A DNA stretch of 64,000 nucleotides, taken from the NCBI GenBank assembly GCA_948847595.1, contig CAQOGY010000001.1, positions 186,001 through 250,000 on the forward strand, written 5' to 3'. Numbering within the stretch: the first letter of the stretch is position 1; each line of letters starts with the position of its first letter. Source of the DNA: an uncultured Bacteroides sp. GTDB taxonomy: Bacteria; Bacteroidota; Bacteroidia; Bacteroidales; Bacteroidaceae. Positions 28,101 to 35,566 of the stretch are shown piece by piece. Both the position numbers and the translations under genes were made by a program. Below the pieces are notes generated by a model. That model made no database searches. It saw only the letters and a list, made by a program, of their open reading frames with translations, and was not told the DNA's origin.

Positions 28101-28585
28101 ATTCCCCCTAGTGTTGTTCCTTTGACTTTTACAGAAACACCAATCATGGATTCTCCCTGTGCATCGGTTATTACACCGGTAACTGTAAATTTGTTACCTT
28201 GTTGTTGGCTATCTGGCTGTTCTCCTTTACGGTAAATTGTGATTTGTCGGTCGCTAATACTATATGTATTATCTGTACCGGCAAATAGTTGATCCAAAAT
28301 GGCGCTCACTTGTTGGTTTTTCACATCAATATTCACTTTACGATTCGTATCAATGATTTGATCCATGTAGAAGATAATGTACTCACTACTTTTCTCAATC
28401 TCCTGGAAGACTTGCTTTACTGTCTTTTGCGAGGTTCTCATTGTGAATAGTTTGTTTTGTGAATACGAATTTGTTGCCAGACAATGACTTATTCCTATCA
28501 GTAAAAAAGTGAAAAAGAACTTCATAATTAGCAATAATTGTTTTTCTTCAGTCTTTTTTAGACTGAATAACTCGTGTTTTTCCAT
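25136..28585 (-). CDS. SusC-family TonB-dependent transporter with STN signalling domain
   Basis: 1149 residues. After a signal sequence (about 20-42), an STN domain (about 48-115, KTVKQVFQEIEKSSEYIIFY) precedes the carboxypeptidase-regulatory-like domain (about 132-212), DEVVVVGYG hinge, plug and barrel ending TLGIDFTF. The STN domain contacts a FecR-type anti-sigma in the periplasm, and such a gene with its ECF sigma lies directly upstream, so substrate binding should switch on this operon. An internal ATG at 28525 would also give a signal peptide; the longer start is the usual one for this subfamily. Confidence 0.95.
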   Translation of the reverse strand: MEKHELFSLKKTEEKQLLLIMKFFFTFLLIGISHCLATNSYSQNKLFTMRTSQKTVKQVFQEIEKSSEYIIFYMDQIIDTNRKVNIDVKNQQVSAILDQLFAGTDNTYSISDRQITIYRKGEQPDSQQQGNKFTVTGVITDAQGESMIGVSVKVKGTTLGGISDMDGRYSISVPDKNDILIVSFIGYATEEIKINGRRNINIRLREDTKALDEVVVVGYGQQKKESVVVSMSSVKPSEIAAPTRNLTNNLAGQVSGLIAVQRSGEPGYDDAEFWIRGISTFASNSSASAPLVLVDGVPRKITDIEPDEIETFSVLKDAAATAIYGAEGANGVILVTTKRGKDEKPKITFKTEHSISSPQRLPKFVGSADYLSLYNEALHNDGEPDLFSAETIEMFRTSTDRDLYPDTDWIGELLRKNTHNHRYTLNVCGGSARSRYFVSGAYYTESGIYKGNPTEKYDTNIGLDRFNLRSNIDMDVTSTTLVSIDLAGQYLIANYPGESSSTIFRSMLITPPYCFPAVYSDGTVATYEQERGVNMRNPYNQLMNSGYTRQWRTGIQSKVGIRQKLDFITSGLSARVNVSYDFDATFKSIRSYNPSRYHATGRDENGNLTFIQVVSGTPDLSDLKDNGIEAQKRIYIDAAINYKRTFAEKHDISGMLLYMQKETQLKTQPLPYRKQGLVGRVSYSFDGRYFLEGNFGYTGSEAFAKNHRFGFFPAVGLAYYLSNEPFYPGVLKNYVNKIKLRASVGKTGNDTTSDRFIYRPTFSMNAGSWSQGIGSNGGTNSIGQGIIEGFPETLEIGWEIEKKQNYGFDLGLFNNKIDIVFDYFRSERSNILMQRKTTPTLSGFRVNQYANYGIVSNHGVDMSLNAHHQIGKVKLSARGTFTFARNKIKEYDELPQKYPWMERTGKRINENNLYIAERLYTKDDFIISKNSNGIENYTLRPELPQSTLGGLLGPGDIKYKDVNGDGVIDSYDKVIGVGHPTVPEIVYGFGLNIEYKGFYASVFFQGTGNCSVLLGGDTPEGWYPFAWGVDQSSYRTFALDRWTENNPSQNVLMPRLHKDNANNANNSVASTWWLRNGGFLRLKNMEFGYQLPKQFLKKFNVQAARIYVMGYNLALWDDLKYFDPEAGNSNGGNVYPKNRTFTLGIDFTF

Positions 28586-28636
28586 ACTTTTATAACGAAT
28601 TAGATTATTAATATTTGAACGTGTGAATAATTTAAT

Positions 28637-28674
28637 TTAAGGTCGGGTGATATGCGGGTATTATCCGGCCTTAA
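28637..28674 (-). promoter_or_regulatory. Hairpin between anti-sigma and SusC genes
   Basis: TTAAGGTCGG (28637-28646) pairs with CCGGCCTTAA (28665-28674), and inner bases can extend the stem to about 16 bp. No T-run follows on the coding strand. It lies in the 126-bp gap where the ECF-dependent promoter of SusC is expected; could be an attenuator or processing site. Confidence 0.4.
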
Positions 28675-28711
28675 CATTTTCTAGAGAGTCATATTTTCAT
28701 AGGCTTTTAAT

Positions 28712-29923
28712 TTATTTAGATTTGACATTAATATAGATTTGCCCGTTTGATTTTATAATTTGAGCCGGGACGGTTTGAATGAGCGTACGTAATACATCGT
28801 CTAATTCTTCTTTTAAATCTAATTTGCCGCTACAGGTGATTTGGGTGAGCCGTTTGTCAATAATGATTGTTTTACCATAGTATTTACCGAGCTTTTTTGC
28901 AATAACTTCCAGCTCTTCTTGTTTAAACTGGTAAAATCCATCTTTCCAGGCTATATATTCTTGTACATCTACAGGATGTACGCTTATACCTTTCCGGTCA
29001 TTATATGCAAGTAAATCATTGGGTGATAGAGTTTTGCTTTCGTCATTATTAGTCTTTACCTCTACTTTTCCTGTGACAAGTACCACTGTCTGTGTACTCT
29101 CATCTTCATAAGCGCAAACGTTGAACGTAGTACCTAATACTTGTATGTCCATCCTATTTGTTTTTACAATGAATGGTCGTTTCTTGTCGTGATACACATC
29201 CAGAAAAGCTTCACCTTCCACATAAATCTCCCGTTTGTTCTCCATAAATTCAATAGGATAAACAACTCGTGAGCTGGCGCTTAACCAAATGCGTGTACCG
29301 TCAGAGAAAGTAATTGACGAACGTTTTCCGGCAGGTACTATTAATTGGTTGTAGATTTCATTTTTTTTCTTGTTGTCTGCTTTTTGGCTGATTGTCTGCG
29401 AGTTGACATTTAATTTTCCCTGTTGGTTATAATGCAACTTGCTTTCTTTCCCTTGTATAGCTATCTGTTTTTCTTCGGATAGAATCAACAGAGTTTGGTC
29501 AGTAGAGATATCGGGCTTCTTCACTGCTGCTATATCAGAAAATTCCATATGTTGGTTTTTTTGATGAGTATTTTGTAGATACCATCCACCTACCAGAAAG
29601 ATAATAATACAGGCAGCAGCCAAAGTGCGATCCAGGACAAGTCTCTTTCTTTTATTCTGTACTTCCTGACGATTCTGATCGGATATGCATTGCCAAAGAG
29701 CATCCACTTTTTGTTGAGGAAGATAGGGCTTGGGAATATGCCGAAGCATGTGCAGGAAGTCGCGTGCAATGGTTATTTCCTTCCCTAATTGCTTATTTTC
29801 CCGAGCTAGTTTATCCCAAAACCGGATACTTTCCGGGGTCGGATGCTGTTCCGATTCTAAAAAATAAGCATCATTGAGTAATGAGTCTGCTCTATAATTG
29901 CTATAGTCTATTTTTGAATCCAT
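28712..29923 (-). CDS. FecR-family anti-sigma factor
   Basis: 403 residues from ATG 29923; the frame extends nine codons to a TTG, which is a poorer start. An N-terminal cytoplasmic sigma-binding region (about 1-95) is followed by one transmembrane helix (about 98-117, TLAAACIIIFLVGGWYL) and a periplasmic FecR domain (VPAGKRSSITFSDGTRIWL, EIYVEGEAFLDVYHDKKRPF split, VLGTTFNVCAYED) ending in a DUF4974-type STN-like segment (FKQEELEVIAKKLGKYYGK). Receives the signal from the STN-SusC and controls the sigma factor encoded just upstream. Confidence 0.94.
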   Translation of the reverse strand: MDSKIDYSNYRADSLLNDAYFLESEQHPTPESIRFWDKLARENKQLGKEITIARDFLHMLRHIPKPYLPQQKVDALWQCISDQNRQEVQNKRKRLVLDRTLAAACIIIFLVGGWYLQNTHQKNQHMEFSDIAAVKKPDISTDQTLLILSEEKQIAIQGKESKLHYNQQGKLNVNSQTISQKADNKKKNEIYNQLIVPAGKRSSITFSDGTRIWLSASSRVVYPIEFMENKREIYVEGEAFLDVYHDKKRPFIVKTNRMDIQVLGTTFNVCAYEDESTQTVVLVTGKVEVKTNNDESKTLSPNDLLAYNDRKGISVHPVDVQEYIAWKDGFYQFKQEELEVIAKKLGKYYGKTIIIDKRLTQITCSGKLDLKEELDDVLRTLIQTVPAQIIKSNGQIYINVKSK

Positions 29924-30006
29924 TTTATGCGCTGTTTTATATAAGGACAACTCAAAAAATGGATTCTACTCACTGAACCTATGTTTTTTTAAGAAAATCT
30001 ATTTCT

Positions 30007-30606
30007 TTATGTTTGTCTGAAGAAAATTGCTAAAAGACTTATCCATGCGATGCATTCTGATGTTCCAAAAGTATTCCTTACTTTTTGCAGTGAACGTTGG
30101 AGCAGATTGTAAGCCGACTGATAATTTATATCCATAATCTGACATATTTCGTCATACTCCATTTCTTCTATGAAACGATAATATATAATCTCCCGTTGCC
30201 TGGGAGTTAGTACATGAAGTATCCTTTTTATTTCATTGATTTGCTCGCGGCGCTCTTCTTCATTAAAAAAGTTGTTTTCGGCTATATGCTGTTCTTCTAT
30301 AGAATGAAAATTGAAAACATAGTCTTCTTCTAAACGTTCTTTATTGAAAACATTGTAGATACTGTTTTTAAGAGAAATCATTAGATATATCTTTACGTTT
30401 CTAGGAATACTTAGTTTGTCTTTATTCTTGTATATCCTCACAAAAACGTCTTGTATGCAATCTTTCACTACTTCTGTATTAGGAGTAATTTGTAGACCAT
30501 ATTGATATAGTAATTGGATATGGCTTGTATAAAGCCAACTATAAGCTTCATCATTGCCTTCGAGAAAAAGTTTCCATTTAATATAACTTTCGTCTTGAAT
30601 CTGCAT
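30007..30606 (-). CDS. ECF sigma factor (FecI-like)
   Basis: 199-residue RNA polymerase sigma factor with region 2 (about 15-85; VVKDCIQDVFVRIYKNKDKL) and region 4 (about 125-175; LTPRQREIIYYRFIEEMEYD, then a helix-turn-helix). Upstream neighbour of the FecR gene and 12 bp after the sulfatase gene. In the known Bacteroides scheme it would transcribe the SusC/D genes once released from the anti-sigma. The C-terminal tail is longer than usual for the family and hydrophobic (WISLLAIFFRQT). Confidence 0.94.
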   Translation of the reverse strand: MQIQDESYIKWKLFLEGNDEAYSWLYTSHIQLLYQYGLQITPNTEVVKDCIQDVFVRIYKNKDKLSIPRNVKIYLMISLKNSIYNVFNKERLEEDYVFNFHSIEEQHIAENNFFNEEERREQINEIKRILHVLTPRQREIIYYRFIEEMEYDEICQIMDINYQSAYNLLQRSLQKVRNTFGTSECIAWISLLAIFFRQT

Positions 30607-30618
30607 AGATAATCATTC

Positions 30619-32169
30619 TTAAATTCCGGTATCTGTCGGATTTTTATCGGGAAATAGCGGGCTATAAAGAATTGTTTGCTTCAATACCTGCAACCTGCCG
30701 TCTTTTACAAACTTTTCACCACGTTCTGAAAGATGACCAACCATAGCTTGGCGGAGTTCCTCTAATTGACGTTTATATTTTTTGTCTGTTACGACATTTT
30801 TTAGTTCGTGGGGATCTTTCGAGAGATCAAATAGCTCTTCAGTTCCGGTATGAAAACGCCAGATATATTTTATTTTCCCATCAGTAAGTGCACACCAATA
30901 ATTATCAGGGCTATAACAAGTTGCATGCTCTAAATCAATGTATTTCCTCCATTGGTTGGTTTTACCTTCCATTAAACGTAGCAAGGACTGTCCATCCATA
31001 TCCTGTGGGACAGAACCACCAGCTATTTCAAGGAAAGTAGGTAATAAATCACGTAATTCTACCGGTTGGGTAATTTGGTTACCTTTAGTAAAGTGATAGC
31101 TTGCCGGCCATTTTACAATATAGGGAACATGTACCGAACCTTCATAAGGATACGTTTTGCGCCAGTGATGATGATCCCCTAACATATCACCGTGGTCGGA
31201 AATATAGCAGATGAGTGCATTATCATATATTCCTTTTTCTTTTAATGTTTTGACTACCTTACCTATTTCTTCATCAATGAAAGTTACATTGGCATAATAA
31301 TGCCGGCGTGAATCTTTTGCATATTCCTCACCAAAGTTACCATAAGGAGCGTCTTTTTTCACTTTATGGGGATCCTTTAGTTGGGCATACGGTTTGTCTT
31401 TACACCATTCTCCTACCCACGGTTCGGGTATATTCCGGTTAGCATATTCGTCTATCAAACGTTGGGGCGGATCATAGGGACTATGTGGACGGGCAAAAGA
31501 GATTTTTAAGAATAACGGTTGGTTGTTGGTACCTTCGTAATTGCGAATCATTTCACATGCCATCTCTCCTGTCCATGCGGTGGGATGTAACTGCTCCGGA
31601 AGTTTATAAGTAGCTGCTCCATGGTCATTCCAGCCAATATGGGTAGAATCGGGATTTAATCCCGGAGCTTGCATTTGAAACCACAGTCGGTAATCGCTGA
31701 TGAAATCGGGACTTTCTACGCGTCCGCTTTCATCTACCAATGTTCCCCGGAATCCATGCAGGGCCTTTTGTGGAAACCAGTGCATTTTTCCAATACCGAA
31801 ACTATAGTAGTTTAAGTTTCCGAGCATGTGCGGCATTTCGTAGCGATACCGAGTGGCTACCCTGCCATACCCAAGCATACCATGATGCCAGGGGGAGAGG
31901 CCGGTCAATAATCCGGAACGCGCCGGGGTGCTGCTGGGCGTAGAAGAGTAACCATTTGTGAACAATGTGCCATCTTCTGCCAAAGCATCCATGTTCGGTG
32001 AAATGACAGAAGTATTTCCCATGCAGTTCATGGCATCTCCACGATGTTGGTCGGATATGATTAAAATGATATGAGGCTTTTGGATGACTTGGGCAAGAAC
32101 GGATTGTGGAAGGATACAACCTCCTGTAACCGCAAATAATGATGTTTTTAGTAAAAAAGGTGTTTTCAT
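30619..32169 (-). CDS. Ser-type sulfatase, exported
   Basis: 516 residues from ATG 32169. The frame is open to 32256 but the promoter element at 32202-32209 lies inside that extension, so the start must be 32187 or, better, 32169, which gives a signal peptide (MKTPFLLKTSLFAVTGGCIL). S1-family sulfatase: N-terminal metal site HIILIISDQHRGD, active-site motif S80-T-P-A-R (Ser oxidised to formylglycine), SGLLTGL, and YISDHGDMLGDHHHW downstream. Because the key residue is Ser, maturation needs the anaerobic radical SAM enzyme, encoded at 37779-39020. Substrate unknown; removes sulfate from a glycan imported or bound by the linked SusC/D. Confidence 0.94.
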   Translation of the reverse strand: MKTPFLLKTSLFAVTGGCILPQSVLAQVIQKPHIILIISDQHRGDAMNCMGNTSVISPNMDALAEDGTLFTNGYSSTPSSTPARSGLLTGLSPWHHGMLGYGRVATRYRYEMPHMLGNLNYYSFGIGKMHWFPQKALHGFRGTLVDESGRVESPDFISDYRLWFQMQAPGLNPDSTHIGWNDHGAATYKLPEQLHPTAWTGEMACEMIRNYEGTNNQPLFLKISFARPHSPYDPPQRLIDEYANRNIPEPWVGEWCKDKPYAQLKDPHKVKKDAPYGNFGEEYAKDSRRHYYANVTFIDEEIGKVVKTLKEKGIYDNALICYISDHGDMLGDHHHWRKTYPYEGSVHVPYIVKWPASYHFTKGNQITQPVELRDLLPTFLEIAGGSVPQDMDGQSLLRLMEGKTNQWRKYIDLEHATCYSPDNYWCALTDGKIKYIWRFHTGTEELFDLSKDPHELKNVVTDKKYKRQLEELRQAMVGHLSERGEKFVKDGRLQVLKQTILYSPLFPDKNPTDTGI

Positions 32170-32201
32170 ATTCTTAGGGGGTATCATGTTTTTCTGATTG
32201 A

Positions 32202-32209
32202 CAAAAATA
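32202..32209 (-). promoter_or_regulatory. -7 element for the sulfatase-sigma-SusC/D operon
   Basis: TATTTTTG on the minus strand, exact TAnnTTTG. Transcription would start near 32195, fixing the sulfatase start downstream. Confidence 0.6.
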
Positions 32210-32284
32210 CAATTTCTTTTTGAATAAAAGAAAAATAGTCGTGTTTTTACGCTCATTAAGGTTTTCTGGATTAACTATAAAAAA

Positions 32285-32319
32285 ATAGTGACGCTATCCT
32301 CTCAGGATACCGTCACTAT
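32285..32319 (-). terminator. Terminator of the thioredoxin operon
   Basis: 15-bp stem (32285-32299 with 32305-32319, one mismatch, 5-base loop); on the minus strand it is followed by a run of T (complement of 32279-32285). Built from the first two copies of the 22-bp-period array. Confidence 0.75.
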
Positions 32320-32363
32320 TTGCTTGTTATAGCGTCACTATCCTTATTGGATAGCGTCACTAT
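32285..32363. repeat. Array of ATAGCGTCACTAT motif, 22-bp period, three direct and one inverted copy
   Basis: Copies start at 32285 (ATAGTGACGCTAT, inverted), 32307 (ATACCGTCACTAT), 32329 (ATAGCGTCACTAT) and 32351 (ATAGCGTCACTAT): exactly 22 bp apart each time, with differing 9-bp spacers. Architecture matches the arrays at 1677 and 58273, though the motif is unrelated. Confidence 0.85.
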
Positions 32364-32376
32364 ATTTTTCCCTTTT

Positions 32377-32841
32377 TTACTTCAATAAAAATTCATCAAT
32401 TGCTTTCTTGTAAGTTGCTTTGTCAGCAGCTCCGCGAAAAAGCTGTGGATCTCCTTTCATGGGGATGAATACGAACAATGGAATACTTGTTGCGTTGAAC
32501 AGGGCTGCCAGTTCTTTCTGCTTGTCCACATTTACTTTGTAGATTGTTATTTTCCCTGCATATTCCTTTGCCAATTCTTTCATGATAGGAGCTGTCTGGC
32601 GGCAAGGCCCGCACCAATCAGCGTATAAGTCGATAATGGCGGGCTTGTCACCTTTGTATTTCCACTCTTTTGATTTTTCATAATCGAAGACGTCTTTCAG
32701 AAACATTTCCTTGTTCATTACGACGACTTCACCGTTACCTGTTACCTCTTTTTTACCTTGACTGGCTTCTGCTTTGTCATTGAAAGCGTATACAATCACG
32801 CTTACCATGACAAGAGCCACCATTACTAATACTTTCTTCAT
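32377..32841 (-). CDS. Exported thioredoxin-family protein
   Basis: 154 residues with an N-terminal signal peptide (about 1-20, MKKVLVMVALVMVSVIVYAF), so periplasmic. Thioredoxin fold with active site WCGPC (Cys77, Cys80) in DLYADWCGPCRQTAPIM and cis-Pro in TSIPLFVF. The spacer FDYEKSKEWKYKGDKPAII before the active site is typical of Bacteroides periplasmic thioredoxins. Likely reduces periplasmic disulfides or feeds electrons to exported enzymes. Follows a cytoplasmic-type thioredoxin gene by 17 bp in the same operon. Confidence 0.92.
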   Translation of the reverse strand: MKKVLVMVALVMVSVIVYAFNDKAEASQGKKEVTGNGEVVVMNKEMFLKDVFDYEKSKEWKYKGDKPAIIDLYADWCGPCRQTAPIMKELAKEYAGKITIYKVNVDKQKELAALFNATSIPLFVFIPMKGDPQLFRGAADKATYKKAIDEFLLK

Positions 32842-32858
32842 TCGTTATCTTTATCTTT

Positions 32859-33158
32859 TTATGTATAATGTTTCTCGATAACCCCTTGCAGTTCGCTGCT
32901 ATGGATTACGCCGGAATGTCTCCACACCGCTTCCCCATCCTTGAATACTATAAAGGTAGGTACGGCCTGTATACGATATTTAGTAGCCAGTTCTTCATGC
33001 TGGTCAACGTCTATCTTTACAATCCGGGCTTTGTCACCTACAACTAATTTCAGTTCTTCCAAAACGGGTTTCATTGCTTTACAAGGTCCGCACCATTCAG
33101 CAAAGAAATCAACCAAAACGGGTACCGGTGACTTTATCAAATCTTCAAACTTTTCCAT
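32859..33158 (-). CDS. Thioredoxin, cytoplasmic type
   Basis: 99 residues, a compact thioredoxin with WCGPC (Cys23, Cys26) in FFAEWCGPCKAMKP, KIDVDQHEELATKYRIQAVPTF and cis-Pro VPT. No signal peptide. Reduces protein disulfides using thioredoxin reductase. First gene of a two-gene unit with the exported thioredoxin, so a cytoplasm/periplasm pair is co-expressed from the TATATTTG promoter at 33202. Confidence 0.95.
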   Translation of the reverse strand: MEKFEDLIKSPVPVLVDFFAEWCGPCKAMKPVLEELKLVVGDKARIVKIDVDQHEELATKYRIQAVPTFIVFKDGEAVWRHSGVIHSSELQGVIEKHYT

Positions 33159-33201
33159 AATCTTTCCTTTCTTAAAGTTAAATGGCAGCCATTGAAGACT
33201 G

Positions 33202-33209
33202 CAAATATA
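33202..33209 (-). promoter_or_regulatory. -7 element of the thioredoxin operon
   Basis: TATATTTG on the minus strand, exact TAnnTTTG, 43 bp before the ATG. No -33 TTTG at the expected distance. Confidence 0.6.
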
Positions 33210-33342
33210 AATTCTATTTCATTAATATAACGGGAAAAAACTGTTTTTGTTCACAAAATAGTAATCTTGAAGATATTATCTTGTAATGTAAAAGAGGGGA
33301 CTTTACGTATCGAAACACACAAAATGAAAGTACGAACAAAAG

Positions 33343-33384
33343 AGAAATGGATAATGAGCGAATCAGGCTTCATTATCCATTTCT
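33343..33384 (-). terminator. Hairpin downstream of the S46 peptidase genes
   Basis: Perfect 15-bp stem, AGAAATGGATAATGA (33343-33357) with TCATTATCCATTTCT (33370-33384), 12-base loop. Lies 22 bp past the dpp11 stop; U-rich but interrupted tail on the minus strand. Confidence 0.7.
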
Positions 33385-33406
33385 TCTTTATGAATGATAT
33401 TTCTAA

Positions 33407-35566
33407 TTATTCCGCAATAGTCAATTCATCAATGATATGGGAAGCTCCCGCAAATTTATCTATGATAAAGAGTGTATAGCGAATATCGACACAGGCGGCA
33501 CGCTGTGATGAAGGACGGAAAGCAATGTCGCCCGTCAATCCTTCAAAGTTACGGTCGAAAGCAGTTCCTACCAACTGACCTTTACCGTTGAAGACCGGAC
33601 TACCGGAGTTTCCACCTGTATTGTCAGTGTTTACAATAAAGCAGACGGGCATTTCACCGTTTTTGCCATAGCGTCCATAGTCTTTGGCTGCGTATAACTC
33701 TTTCAGTTTTTGCGGTACAACAAATTCCCAGTTTCCCTGATCTTCTTTCTCCATTACTCCTTTAAGGGTGGTATGGGCATCATAAACAGCACCATCGAAC
33801 GGTTCATAAGAAAGTACCTGGCCGTATGTCAACCGTAAAGTAGAATTTGCATCCGGGTAAATAGGAATACTTTTTTCCTGTCTCATATCCATCATGCCTT
33901 TCACCCATACTTTGTGAGCGGCGTCGTAGTTCTGATTCGCTTCTTTCATGGCGATAGCCGTTTTCAGTATCCCGTCGGTAATGGAATATTTGAATAATAC
34001 CATCCAGTCGTATCCTATTTTATACAAGCTCGGCTTTTTGATAAACTTCTCAAAATTTTGGGGACTGCCGAAGATGGAGTGTTCGAAGCACTCATCGACG
34101 AAAGCGTCGATATTACCTTTAAAACGGGAATTGATAATCTCAAAGATATTAATCCGCTGTTCTGCCGGAATATACTTGACATAAGTTTTCAGCATTTCTT
34201 TGCCGACCATTTTCTCCACTTCCGGAAAAGGAACATTGGCAAAATATTTATCAGCTTCTTTTTTCAGGTTTAGCTTTGCTTCTTTTATCTTCTCTTTATC
34301 TTTAGATTTCAAGGCAGCAACCATTTCCATTGTAGAAGGAATACGCATAAAATCAAGAGCTGTTACCAATGCTTCATTAATAGCCTGCTGATGATAGAGA
34401 GCATCACGGCGATGAGCTACGATAGAACGGATTTCATCGAAAGCTTTCTGATAAGAATCATCTCCTTTTTCACGTCCACGTGCCAAAAGTTCTTCTTGTT
34501 GTGCACGTTTGGTATCCAATACGTTGAGACGTACCAGACCTTCGTTCATACCGATGGCATTCTTCCAATAGTTGGCAGATGATGCATACTTGCTGGCATA
34601 ATGAATACGTACGGCGGGATCTTTCAGCATTTGATCCATAAGTACCTTTTGACGGGCCCCACGTACATGCTGACGCATGAAGTTGGTAGTCTGCATACGT
34701 TCTTCCACTTCATCGGAAATCATGTATCGCCAGTTGCGTCCGGGGAATCCCATGACAAAGGTGAAATCACCTTCCTGTACTCCGGCGAGGCTGATAGTCA
34801 GATGTTTCTTAACTTTCAAAGGAACGTTGTCTTTAGAATAGGCTGCCGGTTTCCCATCTTTATCCGCGTAAATACGGAAAAGAGAAAAATCCCCCGTATG
34901 ACGCGGCCACATCCAGTTATCGGTATCTGCTCCGAATTTACCAATGGAAGAAGGGGGAGCACCCACCATACGAATGTCGCTGTACACCGTTTTGATGAAC
35001 ATATAGTATTTGTTTCCACCATAGAAAGCCTTAAGCTCCAGTTTGGTGGCGGGAGTAATTTCTATATTCTCGGCTTTGGCAAAACGTTTTGCTACCTTGC
35101 TAAGATAGCTTGGTGACAGGTAGTTGACTCCTTCTGGATCCGGATCTTTCTTTAATTGCTCGGTGACATAATCGGTCACATCGAGAATACGGTCGATATA
35201 TGTGACGGTAAGTCCCGGAGTAGGAAGCTCCGCCTCGCGGTTCATAGCCCAAAAACCTTCAGTCAGGTAATCATGCTCTACATTGCTATGCTGCTGGATA
35301 GCTCCATAACCGCAATGATGGTTTGTCAGAACCAGTCCTTCGGAAGAAATAACCTCTCCCGTGCATCCACCGCCAAAGTGTACAACCGCATCTTTCAGAG
35401 AAAGACCATTTGCGTTGTATACCTCTTCGACAGGAATTTCAAGACCAAGTTCACGCATGGCAACTGCATTCTGAGTTTTCAGGTCGGTTAGCATCCACAT
35501 GCCTTCGTCGGCGTGGATGCTGAGAGTTGCCAGTGAAAAGATGGTAAATAGGATTTGTTTTCTCAT
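33407..35566 (-). CDS. dpp11: S46 dipeptidyl peptidase, DPP11-like (acidic P1 specificity)
   Basis: 719 residues with a signal peptide; periplasmic exopeptidase that removes dipeptides from N termini. S46 signatures: GGGCTGEVISSEGLVLTNHH split by a loop (catalytic His about 84), APPSSIGKFGADTDNWMWPR with the Asp region (about 215-235), and TGGNSGSPV with catalytic Ser654. The residue 18 positions after the Ser is Arg672; in P. gingivalis DPP11 the equivalent Arg673 gives preference for Asp/Glu at P1. Starts immediately after the stop of the upstream paralogue (TAA then ATG), so translation is likely coupled. Confidence 0.93.
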   Translation of the reverse strand: MRKQILFTIFSLATLSIHADEGMWMLTDLKTQNAVAMRELGLEIPVEEVYNANGLSLKDAVVHFGGGCTGEVISSEGLVLTNHHCGYGAIQQHSNVEHDYLTEGFWAMNREAELPTPGLTVTYIDRILDVTDYVTEQLKKDPDPEGVNYLSPSYLSKVAKRFAKAENIEITPATKLELKAFYGGNKYYMFIKTVYSDIRMVGAPPSSIGKFGADTDNWMWPRHTGDFSLFRIYADKDGKPAAYSKDNVPLKVKKHLTISLAGVQEGDFTFVMGFPGRNWRYMISDEVEERMQTTNFMRQHVRGARQKVLMDQMLKDPAVRIHYASKYASSANYWKNAIGMNEGLVRLNVLDTKRAQQEELLARGREKGDDSYQKAFDEIRSIVAHRRDALYHQQAINEALVTALDFMRIPSTMEMVAALKSKDKEKIKEAKLNLKKEADKYFANVPFPEVEKMVGKEMLKTYVKYIPAEQRINIFEIINSRFKGNIDAFVDECFEHSIFGSPQNFEKFIKKPSLYKIGYDWMVLFKYSITDGILKTAIAMKEANQNYDAAHKVWVKGMMDMRQEKSIPIYPDANSTLRLTYGQVLSYEPFDGAVYDAHTTLKGVMEKEDQGNWEFVVPQKLKELYAAKDYGRYGKNGEMPVCFIVNTDNTGGNSGSPVFNGKGQLVGTAFDRNFEGLTGDIAFRPSSQRAACVDIRYTLFIIDKFAGASHIIDELTIAE

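Noticed and set aside
32170..32256. N-terminal extension of the sulfatase
   Set aside because: The -7 element at 32202-32209 lies within it, and the signal peptide begins at 32169.
32285..32363. CRISPR array
   Set aside because: Repeats of 13 bp with 9-bp spacers, one unit inverted, only four copies and no cas genes nearby.
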